Notes under the pieces: model-generated | Database searches by the model: none | What the model saw: the letters and a program-made list of their open reading frames with translations, nothing else | Told to the model about the DNA's origin: nothing | From: Meandrina meandrites | Lineage: Eukaryota; Cnidaria; Anthozoa; Scleractinia; Meandrinidae | Direction of reading: 5' to 3' | DNA: 64,000 nucleotides | Assembly: GCA_963693305.1 (NCBI GenBank) | Contig: OY855916.1 | Coordinates: 11,228,001-11,292,000, forward strand | Shown: positions 33,806 to 44,378 of the stretch, one piece after another | Layout of the letters: each line of letters starts with the position of its first letter | Position numbering within the stretch: the first letter of the stretch is position 1 | Made by a program: the position numbers and the translations under genes

Positions 33806-34318
33806 ATGTTCAGCAATTATAATCATTTCGTTCAAAAAGGATATGGAAATTTTGAAGATGATGACGACGACATTGAAAGCTCACAAGAAAGCGAAAGTGA
33901 ACAGTCATCTCAAAGCTCTACACCTAGCGAAGAAATGGAATCATCCCAAGAGGAAGAGGAGCATATAGACCCTTGGTCACGCATTCAAGATGAAGCAAGT
34001 GATCGCCATGAAGCCCAGCTCGAAGCTCTAATAAAGGAGTATGAACAAAATGGAGATTCGTCTGAAGTGGCCCGCATTAAGGCTGAGAACGCTTTGCTCC
34101 CTGTATATAGAAAGGAGTTGAGAATAGTATTCTTGGAGTATTTAAAATGGATGCATGCGATGAAAAAGGATTCTACGTTCCGTAAAGTGATGCAAACAAG
34201 ACAGGATCTCAAAGACTCGGAAGGATATGATTGGCTGGAATCGACGGAACTTGCTGTCGATAAGCGGAAATTCCTACTCAATCGATTGTTTGTCAAACAA
34301 CCCGTTCCCGAAAACTAA
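33806..34318 (+). CDS. Acidic coiled-coil-like protein of the 5.1 kb element, 170 aa
   Basis: First ATG at 33806 (the open frame starts earlier, at a GTG). Residues ~15-55 are a Ser/Glu/Asp-rich acidic tract. Residues ~60-170 look helical and charged, with LEALIKEYEQ and RKELRIVFLEYLKWMHAM heptad-like patterns. AATAAA follows at 34374, 56 bases after the stop. I do not recognise the family. Position opposite the ATPase suggests a virion-associated, scaffold or accessory protein; this is only inference. Confidence 0.6.
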   Translation: MFSNYNHFVQKGYGNFEDDDDDIESSQESESEQSSQSSTPSEEMESSQEEEEHIDPWSRIQDEASDRHEAQLEALIKEYEQNGDSSEVARIKAENALLPVYRKELRIVFLEYLKWMHAMKKDSTFRKVMQTRQDLKDSEGYDWLESTELAVDKRKFLLNRLFVKQPVPEN

Positions 34319-34373
34319 GCGAACCCTGTCTGTGCACTGTTCTTCTAACACATTTAATCGTGGCTTTGTTGTC

Positions 34374-34379
34374 AATAAA
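34374..34379 (+). terminator. Polyadenylation signal of the acidic-protein gene
   Basis: AATAAA in the unique region just inside the right TIR. Confidence 0.7.
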
Positions 34380-34560
34380 CCTATTTGAAAAGAGATCAGC
34401 TGTTGATGTCTTTCTCTACCATAAAATTTTACTAGAAACATGACTGTATAACAACACTAGTGTAGCACTTTTCTTCCATTACTCATGTCCAGACCAGAGT
34501 TGTAATAACTCTAAGGTTAGAGCGAGTAAGTTTGAATTTATTATATGGTTGGAATATTTA
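34380..34560. other. Unique non-coding stretch inside the element
   Basis: No ORF or repeat found between the acidic gene and the right TIR. Confidence 0.4.
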
Positions 34561-35832
34561 CATTTCTTGAAGAAACTAGAGCCAGCGAGAAAGAAAATAA
34601 AGTTGGGAACAGTTAAACGTGTTTTTCGCTATATGAAACTGCTGACTTTTGTCTTGTAAGGTTGCAATTGTGTTTTTGATGAAATAAAAATTTTTGCTTG
34701 AGTTATAATCTGTGTGTGTTTATTATTCGCGGCAATTCGCTTCGCACTTGCAATGTTTACGTTCAGGGTCAATGAAGCGCATATATAGTTTTCGTTTGTG
34801 AATAATAATTCGTTTCGATGGTAGGTCTATTGTTTAATTGTCGTGAAAAGAAGCGACTAGACACTTAATAGTATGCAGCCGGAATCCAAAATTGCATTTC
34901 AAAGTCCAAAAATAAAGGTTTTGCTTGATATACTATGTGTGTGTTTAGTATTAATGTTACTTACGCGGCAATTCGTGCTTAAAACTCGGCCACTGAAGCG
35001 CATACACGCTATTGTTTTATCTTTCGTTTGTGAAAGGATTAGTTCGATTGGTCATCCTTTTGTTTATAATTGAGTTCACTAGAACACATCGAGCCTATAC
35101 CATTGTTTAGAAAACAATTATGTCTGCAGTAGAAAATGTATGCGACAAAAAGCTTGCATAATTACAGAACTAAACTTTATTATCCATAATCAAAGTGCAA
35201 TAAACACATGTTATCGATTGGAGCCAATATTTTCGTTCTATCTCTGATAAGCCATGAACTTGACTTAAATGATTCGCGAGTCGAACTAAAAATTTTGAAC
35301 CGCAAGTAGGTATTGGACAATGTCTGCAGTGAAGTCTCTTCATGTTTACGATACAAAAGTTGGATAAAAAACTGATGAAATCTGTTTCCTTCGCTAAATT
35401 TATAGGGCATAACGGGCAATAGGGGCAATAGGGGCACCTATCCGCTTGTGTGTTTCTCTCTGGAAGCACGTGTGGAATCACGCGTGGAGATAGTGCGTGG
35501 GCTCGCGAGATGAAAGCGCGCGCGTGTCATTTGAGAGATTTTTTTTTCTTATCTATGTTAAAATCACTGAAAAAAAAATAAGTTAACAATTTCACGATAA
35601 AGGAAATCTCGAATTTCTCGTTTCCATTTTTCTATTTTTAGAACTATGACGAGATTCCACCACCCAAACCGGTAATTGTGGGGGCGTATACTATTTTTAG
35701 ATGATAATGTCATCATTTTTGATGATGTCAACCCCAGGGGTATTGTGACGTCATACCTCCCGACCCTTCCGGCTATTGTGACGTCACCTCCACCACCACC
35801 ACATGGCGTTGAATCACCCTTCTTATACTACT
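34561..35832 (-). repeat. Right terminal inverted repeat (1272 bp)
   Basis: Mirror of 30702-31972, carrying the second copy of the zinc-finger gene. The near identity argues for recent insertion or for gene conversion between the arms. Confidence 0.95.
35170..35343 (-). CDS. Small zinc-finger protein (right TIR copy), 57 aa
   Basis: Same amino-acid sequence as the left TIR copy, reading inwards from the right end. Two copies per element follow from the long TIRs. The upstream 280 bases (rich in CACC and GACGTCA words) would be its promoter region. Confidence 0.55.
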   Translation of the reverse strand: MKRLHCRHCPIPTCGSKFLVRLANHLSQVHGLSEIERKYWLQSITCVYCTLIMDNKV

Positions 35833-36060
35833 TGCGTTCCTGTCTCTGAGGCAGTACCACGCTTCTAAGAACAGTCTTTTTATGGTACTTTTTAGCTTTG
35901 TTGACGATCTCTATGTTTTTTAAATTCATGTTATGATCATGTTGGTACGCATGCTGCGCGATCTTTGAATTGCTATTAAAGGTTCGAGCTCCTCGTTCTT
36001 ATGGGAAATCGCAGTTTTTGCGATGTATCTTGCATATGACATCTCTGGTTAAGTTGTTTC
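35833..36060 (-). mobile_element. Penelope-like remnant, GIY-YIG endonuclease part
   Basis: On the minus strand it encodes fragments of the Penelope C-terminal endonuclease (LTRDVICKIHRKNCDF, later KNIEIVNKAKKYHKK) with stops and frameshifts. It ends at AACGCA, the target duplication of the 5.1 kb element, and resumes at 30701. The host element was already dead or has decayed since. Confidence 0.7.
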
Positions 36061-36430
36061 GTATATTACATCCCTGGTTTCATTACCATATACAAGATAC
36101 ACTGCAAAACCTGTGATTTCGTCTATTATGGACAAACCGGAAGGCTGTCAGTACGAGAGTTACCGAGCACAAACGAGCATTCGAACCTTTGATCGCAATT
36201 CAAAGGTCGCGCAGCGTGTGTACTAAAAAGATCATAACACGGACTTAAAGAAAACATCGACATCGTCAACAAAGCTAGAAATTACCATAAAAGACTGTTC
36301 TTAGAAGCGTTATACTGCCTCAGAGACCCGAACGCAGGGAACGACCACGTAGAAATTCCCATTTCCCTTCTACCTCGCTACGGTCGTGCGAACTCTGAAG
36401 CATTAACACACGCTACAAAAATATAAAGGC
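36061..36430 (+). mobile_element. Penelope-like remnant, second copy in opposite orientation
   Basis: The plus strand reads YKIHCKTCDFVYYGQTGRL, a GIY-YIG core motif, then decayed coding sequence ending with CLRDPNAGNDHVEIPIS. Head-to-head with the minus copy at 35833-36060, forming an inverted dimer with the centre near 36060. Confidence 0.75.
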
Positions 36431-37588
36431 ATGCAGTGTGCGAACACTTACCCGACGGTATTTTAATGACATTCTCAATGCAAATTACGATCAATTATTG
36501 TGTGGCTGCGATAGTACGCGCGCTCTGATTGATTAATTAGCTGTCCACGGGCATGACAGATTTTCCCGCCACGGTCCGGTTTTAGTTTACAAAACCTAGT
36601 GGACTTAGTGACTTTCGCTGAAAGAAAATTCGTTAAAAAAAAAACAAACAAACAAACAAAAGCAAAAACAAGAAATTGAACAAAACACGAAATTCTTCTT
36701 TAACTATGAGTTCTAATTTTTTTTTTTTTATGAATTTTAATATCTTGACGAAATTGTTGCGGAAAATGGGCGTTAACAAAACCAAGATCAGCCGGACCGG
36801 ATCGGATCGGACCGGATTAACAAAACCTGGATCGGATTGCGTCTGATAAACGAAACCCGGACCAGATCCGAAAAAAAAAATGGGATCGACATGAACTCCC
36901 GCCAAAGTAGTCACGTGACATCTCATAATCAAAGTGTTAGCATAAAAATACAACTGCCAATTTTTGCGGCTCAGTGAAGCACTCAAAGTTAAAAATGGTT
37001 CTTTTTCGTATAAGATATTCTACAGACGTCCCAAGCTCACGATACGAAAGGAATAGTTGTTTGATGAATAGCAAAATCACCTTAAATACATATATTTATG
37101 CCGTAAAGAACAATAATTTGATAGTAATTTGGGTAGCGCCATTAATCTGCAGAACTAACAACAGTCAAGTCAGTCGGTTTCGATACTTCTATTGTTTGTC
37201 GGTCTGTTTGAGGTCTGTTTGTCGGTTTTGTTTACATCGTGAATAAGTTGTTTGTAAAGTGCCGGTAGTTGACATCTGCTGAGAGGCGTCTGTTCTAAGT
37301 TGGTGAAGCAGCTTTCCAGAGTAAGTCGATGAAAGTAGTTTGTACTGTAGGTTAAGCATTTAGCAGAGTCCCAGTCGACTCTGTGATTAGTATGTCGGTG
37401 ATGTTCAGAAATGTAATTGTTTATATCGCCATTTCAAGTCGTTCATTTGTGTTTAATCTTGGGAAAAACATTGACTTATGTAAACGATTCATTCTTAGAG
37501 GAACCGTGTTTGTTAAACTATGGTAACCAAATAGTCCTGGGAAATAAAGAAACATTGTATTTGTGTGAACTTTTGTTTTCTTTTTCAG
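36431..37588. other. Intergenic, no gene supported
   Basis: 36635-36660 is an A/AAAC-rich low-complexity run. 36780-36880 repeats GGATCGGATCGGACCGG and CCGGACCAGATCCG words, part of a dispersed repeat. Frames at 36633-37246 show no domain. Confidence 0.45.
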
Positions 37589-37688
37589 GATAATCGGTAC
37601 TCTTCACAACTACGATAATTTCCAGGAGTCGTTCAAGTGTCAACCAGGATCTGGCATGAACCCGGCTAAACAGTGTTCCTTGAGGTGA
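37589..37688 (+). pseudogene. Orphan terminal exon of an M13 (neprilysin/ECE-type) metallopeptidase
   Basis: A strong acceptor (TTTTCTTTTTCAG, AG at 37587-37588) is followed by 32 codons: IIGTLHNYDNFQESFKCQPG, then SGMNPAKQCS and a TGA at 37686-37688. This matches the C-terminal signature of M13 peptidases (IGxLxNxxxFxxxFxCxxGxxMNPxxxCxxW), with the usual final Trp region replaced by LR. No HExxH exon or other M13 exon was found upstream on this strand in the window. It could be the last exon of a gene broken by repeat insertion, a translocated exon, or one end of a gene with very long introns. Confidence 0.65.
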
Positions 37689-37850
37689 ATAGAGCCTTCT
37701 ATAGCTAGTCTTTCACTTTTTAAACATTCTCAACTGAACTTAATGATATTTTATAAAATCATCGGGAAATTGCGCGCGCTGTGATTGGCCTGTTCGAGTT
37801 CACTATAGCGCCATTAAGCACGCTGCTTACGTCACGCGCGTGCTTTATTT

Positions 37851-37983
37851 AGCTCTTATTAACCGAGCGGGAGGTCTGTATGGGAGAATCTTGACCGAGT
37901 ACAGACCGAACGCAGTGAGGTCTGTACTCACGACCGAGGTCAAGATTCTCCCATACAGACCGACCTAGCTCGGTTAATAAGAT
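37851..37983. repeat. Hairpin element with ~55-bp arms
   Basis: The left arm CTTATTAACCGAG ... GGTCTGTATGGGAGAATCTTGAC is mirrored by GTCAAGATTCTCCCATACAGACC ... CTCGGTTAATAAG. It abuts the recombinase pseudogene region at its 3' side. Confidence 0.85.
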
Positions 37984-38031
37984 GTTTATTATATGGCCAA
38001 ACAAGAACACAAGATGACAAAATTAATTCAC

Positions 38032-38037
38032 TTTATT
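38032..38037 (-). terminator. Candidate polyadenylation signal of the recombinase pseudogene
   Basis: TTTATT on the plus strand (AATAAA on minus), about 235 bases past the minus-strand stop. Confidence 0.4.
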
Positions 38038-38270
38038 TCCTTCCCTGCGCGGGCTCAAGCATTCAACTGGCTTACATTTCAACTTTTCTAGTCTCCAGTC
38101 CAAACGGGACAAAAATTTATTTTCAATGCTCAGCACTGCATGTGCAAACTTCGTGAATGAATTTCGTGAATCAATTTGGATCAATGGAAAAGCGTATGGA
38201 TTAACAAAAATTCGCAAAAAGTGATCAAAACCTGTGGTGAATATCAACTTAAGCCGACAGTTAGCCTCAA

Positions 38271-39623
38271 TCAGTCTTCATTCAGCCTTGCGATCTTCGA
38301 TTGATCTCCGCAGAAAACGTTGATGTTGAATGAGCAGCTTTCAAACTTATCAATATGCGCCCCAGCAAAAATTGCCTGAGGCTGAATTCGCTGGACTGTC
38401 AAAACATTTTGCTGAGTGGACATGGAAGCACTGACTTGTTTTCCTTCGGGCTGAGCGGATGAACTTGGGCCACGATTTAGCACAGCAGACATTTCTCGCT
38501 TGCGCTTCAGAGATGCTGAATGGTAGCTGTCAAGGCTTTTCAAATTTTTGTGACCGCTGAGTTGTGCTACGAAATTGGGCTGAACTTCTGCTTCCAAAAG
38601 TCTTCCAACACTGGTCTTCCTAACGGAGTGGTGGAAACCTTCTTCTTGTTTTTATCACCGAGTTTGGCTGCATCGAAGGCGTCTTTTAGGAACTTGCCAA
38701 TTTCGTTTTTTCCGAGTGGCCTATCCAGATACCACACTTTCTCTTCTGGTTTTCGGCGGTAATTTATTGCGAGATAAAACGGAGCGTCTGGTTCCAGCAT
38801 GGCTTCGGAACGGTGGCTTCGAAAAGCATTGTAAAATTCAACTGGGCATCTTGACTTGTCACTGCTTGAGTACGATTTCGGTTCAAATGCCTTTTGATGT
38901 CCACCATCTTGCCCGGTGCGTGTTTTGCTCCCTCTCTCAGACTTCCAGACGAGAAACTCAGAATCCGTTTCTGGATCTCTTGCCAAGCCTACATCTCCCC
39001 AACACAGCTTCCTGCTTTCATCACTAGCCCTCCAGCCAAAATGTAGGGAAAGAAACCACCACAAAGCTCTTTGCAAGGGTTTAGGATCTTGAACACCGAA
39101 CTGGCCCGTTGCAAACAAATTATCTTCGTCGGCTTCAGTGAGTTCTCTTGCTGCATTTGGACAGTTTCCTTTTCCATTATGAACCAAGTTCTTCCGTTTG
39201 CCTGCAAGCACCTCTCTGCATGGACTTGGCGAATTCATTATCCTTGAGAATATTAAGCATACTTCTTTTTTCATGCAAGTGTCGTTGAAAACTTCGCTGG
39301 AAACCGCTCAATGTAGCCGGCTCGTACTCGCTACCATCTTGTTTACGAACGGAGATGAAGAATTTTGACAGCAGGAGGTCCAGCTCACTAGCAGGTATGT
39401 TTTCTATCTGTCTTGCCTCTTTCATAGACACGCAAAATTTTCTCCAGGCGTTCAGGTCACTTCTTGTTTTATACTCTGTGTTTTTTGACTTCTGATCCTT
39501 CAAAAACTTTTCAATCATGATCTCGTCCTCGTCTATTTTGACCGCCTCTGCCGTGCTACAATTTGCTCGAGGTTGTTCATTCTCTTTAAATTCTGTCTCG
39601 GTAAAACCTTCTGGCTCTTCCAT
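38271..39623 (-). pseudogene. Crypton-type tyrosine recombinase (KIAA1958/DUF3504-like), two frameshifts
   Basis: ATG 39623 opens a 148-codon frame with the N-terminal SAM-like segment (LNAWRKFC, GFQRSFQRHLHEK). At ~39200 homology moves to another frame, which encodes the catalytic-domain start (ALWWFLSLHFGWRASDESRK, WGDVGL; the first Arg is in the conserved place). At ~38620-38640 a second shift is needed to reach HSVRKT and then SGHKNLKSLDSYHSAS, which carry the His-x-x-Arg and the nucleophile-region Tyr. All catalytic blocks are therefore present but in three frames, so this copy is dead. Cryptons cut and rejoin DNA without TIRs. A domesticated host relative is less likely given the breaks. 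Confidence 0.8.
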
Positions 39624-40240
39624 TTAGTTTTTGAGACTGAAAAAGGCCACTTTTACGTATTGTTTGGTTCGTAACTTTTCGTAGTGAATGTAACAGCAAC
39701 ACCGGTCTAGATGCTGGTCTAGATGGGAAAATCTAGACCGCGGTCAATATCGATTTTAGCCAATCAAATTCGCGAATTTGGTAGTTCCCAGTCTTTGTGA
39801 GACACGGTCATATAATAAGGAGTTATAATGCACGCGCGCAATTTTTTTAACATTTTACAAAACAAATAAAGAACTTGTCCTAGTGCATTGTTGAGTTATT
39901 TAAGCACTTAGGAATTTTTAAAAACACTCGAGAAGTAGGAGAAGCACTCGCCTACGCCTCGTGCTTCTCTAGGTAGTTCTCTCGTGTTCTTAAAAATTCC
40001 CGCGTGCTTTTTTTTTTAATAAACTTTTTTTTTTGTAATAAAGACACACAGAAGTTGCTTACAGTAATACACACGAAAAACTACTTACAACAGTTAATTA
40101 CGATTCTTACTGGTCGAGTGTCTGCACTGTTTACAATACTTACTTCGCTTAATTAGACTAATTTACCATATCGAGGAAAAGAATAATAATAAAAAGATAT
40201 ATTAACATTTCTTTAGTTGATTTCTGTACACAAAAGTTTT
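39624..40240. other. Non-coding, hairpin repeats
   Basis: 39702-39760 has three TCTAGA-centred words (GGTCTAGATG, ATCTAGACC). 39902-40010 is a separate hairpin element. No gene. Confidence 0.5.
39902..40010. repeat. Hairpin element with ~45-bp arms
   Basis: AAGCAC...GGAATTTTTAAAAACACTCGAGAA pairs with the downstream TTCTCTCGTGTTCTTAAAAATTCC...GTGCTT. The inner part GAAGCACTCGCCTACG is itself nearly palindromic with GCCTCGTGCTTC. Confidence 0.75.
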
Positions 40241-43200
40241 TAAAGAATGATAAATTTATTGGAGGAGGCATTCTTTCGTATCTTTTAAGGTTTGTTATTT
40301 TCTATTTTGTATTTGAGTAAGATTTTATTTAGTACGAAATCCCTAATGATGATTGGTGTATCGTGTAGTTTACAGTTATATATGTAGTATCGCATGAATA
40401 GCATTGTATAATTAAATTTCTCTGCTAACTCTGTATTGTGTGAACACTTAGTGAGGCCAAAGAGTTTTTCTTCGATAGATGGATTGAGATGTGAATTATT
40501 TGTTACATTAAACCATTTGACAACCTCAGTTTCGAAGGAATTAACGAAATGGCAATGTTGGAATGAATGGTCAATGGAATCTTTTTCACCACAGTATAGG
40601 CAGTCGTCATCCGGTTTGATACCAGAGCGAAATAGCTCCTTTTTAGTAACCACAATACGGTGGTTTCTTTACATAGATTTTTGAGGGAGGCGAATGCTTT
40701 TTTCCAGGAGTCTTCATTCATGGACAAACTTACATTCCATCTTCTAAGGCCGGTCTGTTCAACTGTGTGGGTCTTCACATTTAATAGTTTGGAGAAGTCG
40801 CAAGTTTTGGCCTTATTTAAATCTAGTTGTGTGGATTTATCTAATTGGATGATACCGTTCTCAGCGGAATATGACTCTTTCTTAACTGGATCACTGGTTT
40901 TTGCTTTGTTTAATAAATTCTTCGGGATAGTACTTATGACCAGATAGTATTGGAGAAAGTTCAATCTACACGCGTATCTCGCTTTGAATTCCGGATATGA
41001 CAAGATATGGCCAGTGTCGTCGAGAGGGTCTTGAATAGATATGATGCCCTTATCAAGCCATTCTCTAAAAAAAAAACGGTTTTGCCTTCCACAAGTATCT
41101 CCTTGTTATTGAATAGAATTAAATCCTGCGTTTGATCAAAACTGTAGAGGCTCTTCAATTCGTTAAAATATGAGAGAATACTTTGGAAAAACGAGGGCAA
41201 AAAATTAAGGTGCGTTGGATCGTAGTTACATTTTAATAAGAAATTAAGACCTCCTAATTTGCGTAAATAATAATCTGGAACTGCCGTCTTTTGGAGTCTT
41301 GGAATCCATGCTAGCTTAAGAGCCTTAAGCATGATCTCTATATCTATCATGCGTAATCCGCCTTTGTCTATGCGCCTATGTCCTGATATAGTCCTGATCT
41401 TTTAATTTTGTCTCTTTTGTTTTTCCAGAGAAAGTTAAATAGTTTCGTTTTCACTAAACGTGCGAAACCTTCAGGTATGTCGAGAATCGAGGATGAATAA
41501 ATTATCAGTGACAGACCAAGCGATTTTATTATCAACACTCTACCAAACAATGTAAGATCTCTCGCTCTCCGCATATCAAGATTTGTCTGTAACTTTCCCA
41601 ATTTGAGATTGAAATTCCGGTCGTCATTTCTTTTTACCTAGGAGACATATGTACCTAAAATTCTAACCGGAGTACGAGGCCATTTTAGCTGTAAAGGATT
41701 AAGTTTGTTTTTTCCCACTTTTCAAGCCAGATCCCTTTGCACTTTTTTTATATTTAGCTTTAAACCAGCGAGTATTCCAAAGTCTCCAACTGTTCTTAAT
41801 GCATTTTCAGCCGAGATCGTGTCCGCACAAAGCAGGTTAGTATCATCGTGCGAATTGACTCAGTTTAATTTCATTTCCAAATATTTTGATGCCTTCTATA
41901 GTTGGGTCTTGTCGGATCTTATTCGACAATAGTTCTGCTGATAAAACAAATTAGAATGGCCGGATAGTGGGTATCCTTGTCGTACACCTCTGGAAGGAGT
42001 AAACCAGTTCGTAATGAATCCATTATTTATTGCTGTACTCTCAATATTTGTGTAGAAAGTTCTTATCCACCTTTTGATGCTAGATCCGAAGTTAAAGGTG
42101 TCTAAAGTCTTCATCATAAATGACCATTCAAGCGAATCGAAAGCTTTCTGGAAATCCAGCGAAATTAAGATACCGGGTATATTTTGCGACTTTGTGTGTT
42201 CCATGATGTCAATGATTAATCTGATATTTTGGCCTATATATCTACCCTTAATGAAGCCTGATTGATCAGTGTTCACCAGATTTGGAAGCAACGGTTCTAT
42301 TCGTTTGGCAATGACCTTAGCTGCTACCTTACAGTCTACGTTGAGTAGTGTTATTGGACGCCAGTTTGATAATTCTAGTAGCAAGCCATCCTCCTTTGGA
42401 ATTAAGGTGATGACTCCTCTACGTTGAGAAATGGTTAGTTCATTTGCATCATATGCAGCATTGAAGCTGGCGACCATGTCCTCTCCCAATAGTTCGATAA
42501 AAAACTTACGGTGAATCCATCTTCCACTGGAGTTTTATTCGCCTGGAAGATATCTAATACAGTCTTAAATTAAACTTAGAGTTATTGGTCCTTCGATACT
42601 ATCTCTCTCCTCATTCGTGAGTTTAGGTATTTCCACAGTTCAATGAAGTCATTAATATCATTGTCATGTGTGTTGTTTACAGAAGTATATAATTTTTTAT
42701 AATAATTTTCAATAGCTTCTAGAATCAGGTCTTTATTGTATGTTGTCGAGTCATCATCCAATCGGAGTTCCGTAATGGTTTTTTTATTGTGATTCTTTTT
42801 TTCAAGGTTGAAGAAGTATTTAGTAGGACGTTCTCCATTTTCGACCCATCTACATTAGATCTGAATATAGCCGCTCTACCTTTCTCGTCGTAGATAGATT
42901 GTAACTCCGTTTTAAGCTTTTCGTACTCTTTCAAGACATGGTTCATATTTGGAGAGTTAAAATTGTCGCAAATAAAGCTGTCTAGTTGCTCTAATCGTTC
43001 CTTGATTTGCAGTTTCCTTGTGTTTGTCATTTTAGCTTTGCTTTTACTAAACGAAATTGTTGCCGCCCTCATTTCCATTTTCAACATCTCCCAGAGAAAA
43101 CGCTTGTCTTCTAAATCGGAATAAAAAGCACGTGTACGCGAATAAGTTTCACGGATTTTTAATTACGTAATCGGGATCATTAAGTAGGGTGTTATTAAAT

Positions 43201-43500
43201 TTCCATAGACCTTGACCTCTGGAGATTTCGCTTGTCCACGACAATAATAAACAAATGGCTTGGTGATCTGGAGCTATAGAAGGGTGTATTTCACTTTTCT
43301 TTACGTAACGAGTCAGGTTTTTTGCAACTCAGAAAAAGTCTATTCTGGATTTTACTTATACAGCTTTCGATTCATAAGAGTATTTTTGCAACCTTGGGTG
43401 TCGCAATCTTTGAATATCAACTAGGTCAAAAGCGTCCATAGTCGCTAAGATTAAATTTCTGTAGGTTGTCGGCTTCCATATGGCGCCACCAGTTTTGTCT
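40240..43500 (-). mobile_element. Degenerate non-LTR retrotransposon (Tx1/L1-like LINE), near full length
   Basis: Minus-strand fragments in several frames, in 5'-3' order: EN-linker (43087-42725), RT start (42489-41896: LSNWRPITLLNVD, DQSGFIKGRYIGQNIR, SLDFQKAFDSLEW, GVRQGYPLS), thumb (41601-41368), connection (41350-40503) and a C-terminal CCHC-like zinc knuckle (40653-40285: CLYCGEKDSIDHSFQHC). The motif order and wording fit the L1/Tx1 clade. The RT catalytic F/YADD is changed to HDD at ~41850 and stops and frameshifts are frequent. Upstream of 43100, EN-like stretches are badly decayed. An inactive copy. A second fragment of the same family lies at 59568-60240. Confidence 0.85.
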
Positions 43501-43817
43501 GATTTTCAATAGTTATGAAGTAGCTATGTCATTAAGAGAAGCCACACGAGAGAAGAGGGTCAGAAGAGGCAAGCAGGTCAGTACACCATCTACCATTGGA
43601 TCACAGATTCCACCACTAGCTCGAAGGTTCCGATAAAGAGGTTTAACTCTGTCACACATTAAGACTATCAACTTCACAGAAAAGGCATTGAAGCATTTCA
43701 GGAGACAGAGTGGGAAGCTATTTGTTGTTACATTGGGTAGTAAATGTGAGGTGACCTACAAAGATGTCTGTTATCACAGAGCAACCAAGGAGAAGTTGTA
43801 TTGGAACGCATTTTTAA

Positions 43818-44137
43818 ATGTCGATGAAAAAAAAAATACAGCAATATGCATTTGATTCGCCTTCTTCATTGACTGCTGTAAGTCGTACTCTGAGCCCATC
43901 GGAACAACACGACCAAGTCGATCAACAGCCCGAGGCGGATAATCATATGGTATTTGACGACGATTATCTAACAAACTTCGCAAGCGAGTTAAGTGCTTCC
44001 TGTAAGGATTTGAGGGTCGCGCACCTAAACATTCGCAGTCTTCGCAACAAGGTTGATGAATTACGAGTGCTTCAAAACGTCTGCAAATTGACATTCTAGG
44101 TATAACAGAAACACACTTAGACTGCACTATCCCTGAC
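43818..44137 (+). mobile_element. Endonuclease start of a second, unrelated LINE (CR1/RTE-like)
   Basis: The frame opens MSMKKKIQQY and reaches LRVAHLNIRSLRNKVDEL, the usual first motif (xxNIRSL) of APE-type LINE endonucleases. ITETHLD follows after a frame change at ~44096. Truncated there by the duplicated segment at 44138. Confidence 0.7.
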
Positions 44138-44378
44138 CATGATCTCAACATAGATCGAAATGTACAGGTGGTGGAAATTTGCTTTATTACGCTCAAGACC
44201 TGGATAAAAAGAACTTGAGGCTATCTGGATTCAGATTCTGGATGAAGATGTTAGAGGTGAGAGAAATCAGGTTAGGCTGGGCCCAACAGTAACACCATCT
44301 GACGAAACCATGAAGGCTATTGAGAAATAAACTTGCATGTGTTCCATGCCAAGTACATCCACAGTCAGGGAGAAAGAT
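44138..44378 (+). repeat. 241-bp direct repeat, copy 1
   Basis: Matches 45387-45628 with about three differences. It begins CATGATCTCAACATAGATCG and ends GTCAGGGAGAAAGAT. Its left side continues the LINE endonuclease frame. Confidence 0.95.

Larger units (their letters stand above)
30702..35832. mobile_element. Miniature Polinton/Maverick-like (adinto-like) element, 5131 bp
   Basis: The ends are AGTAGTATAAG ... CTTATACTACT and are flanked by the direct repeat TGCGTT (30696-30701 and 35833-35838). TIRs are ~1271 bp and nearly identical. Internal genes are a packaging-type P-loop ATPase (-), an acidic protein (+) and a zinc-finger gene in each TIR. 6-bp duplications, long TIRs and AG...CT termini are Polinton hallmarks. 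No retroviral-type integrase, protein-primed polymerase or recognisable capsid ORF is seen, and full Polintons are 15-20 kb. So this is a reduced or satellite-like relative, or an undescribed compact family that uses partners in trans. Family assignment is inference; the TIR, TSD and ATPase are direct. Confidence 0.8.

Noticed and set aside
30702..35832. Bidnavirus/parvovirus-type or herpes-type integration
   Set aside because: No NS1 helicase, polymerase or capsid motif; TIR length, 6-bp duplication and ATPase type fit Polinton-like elements better.
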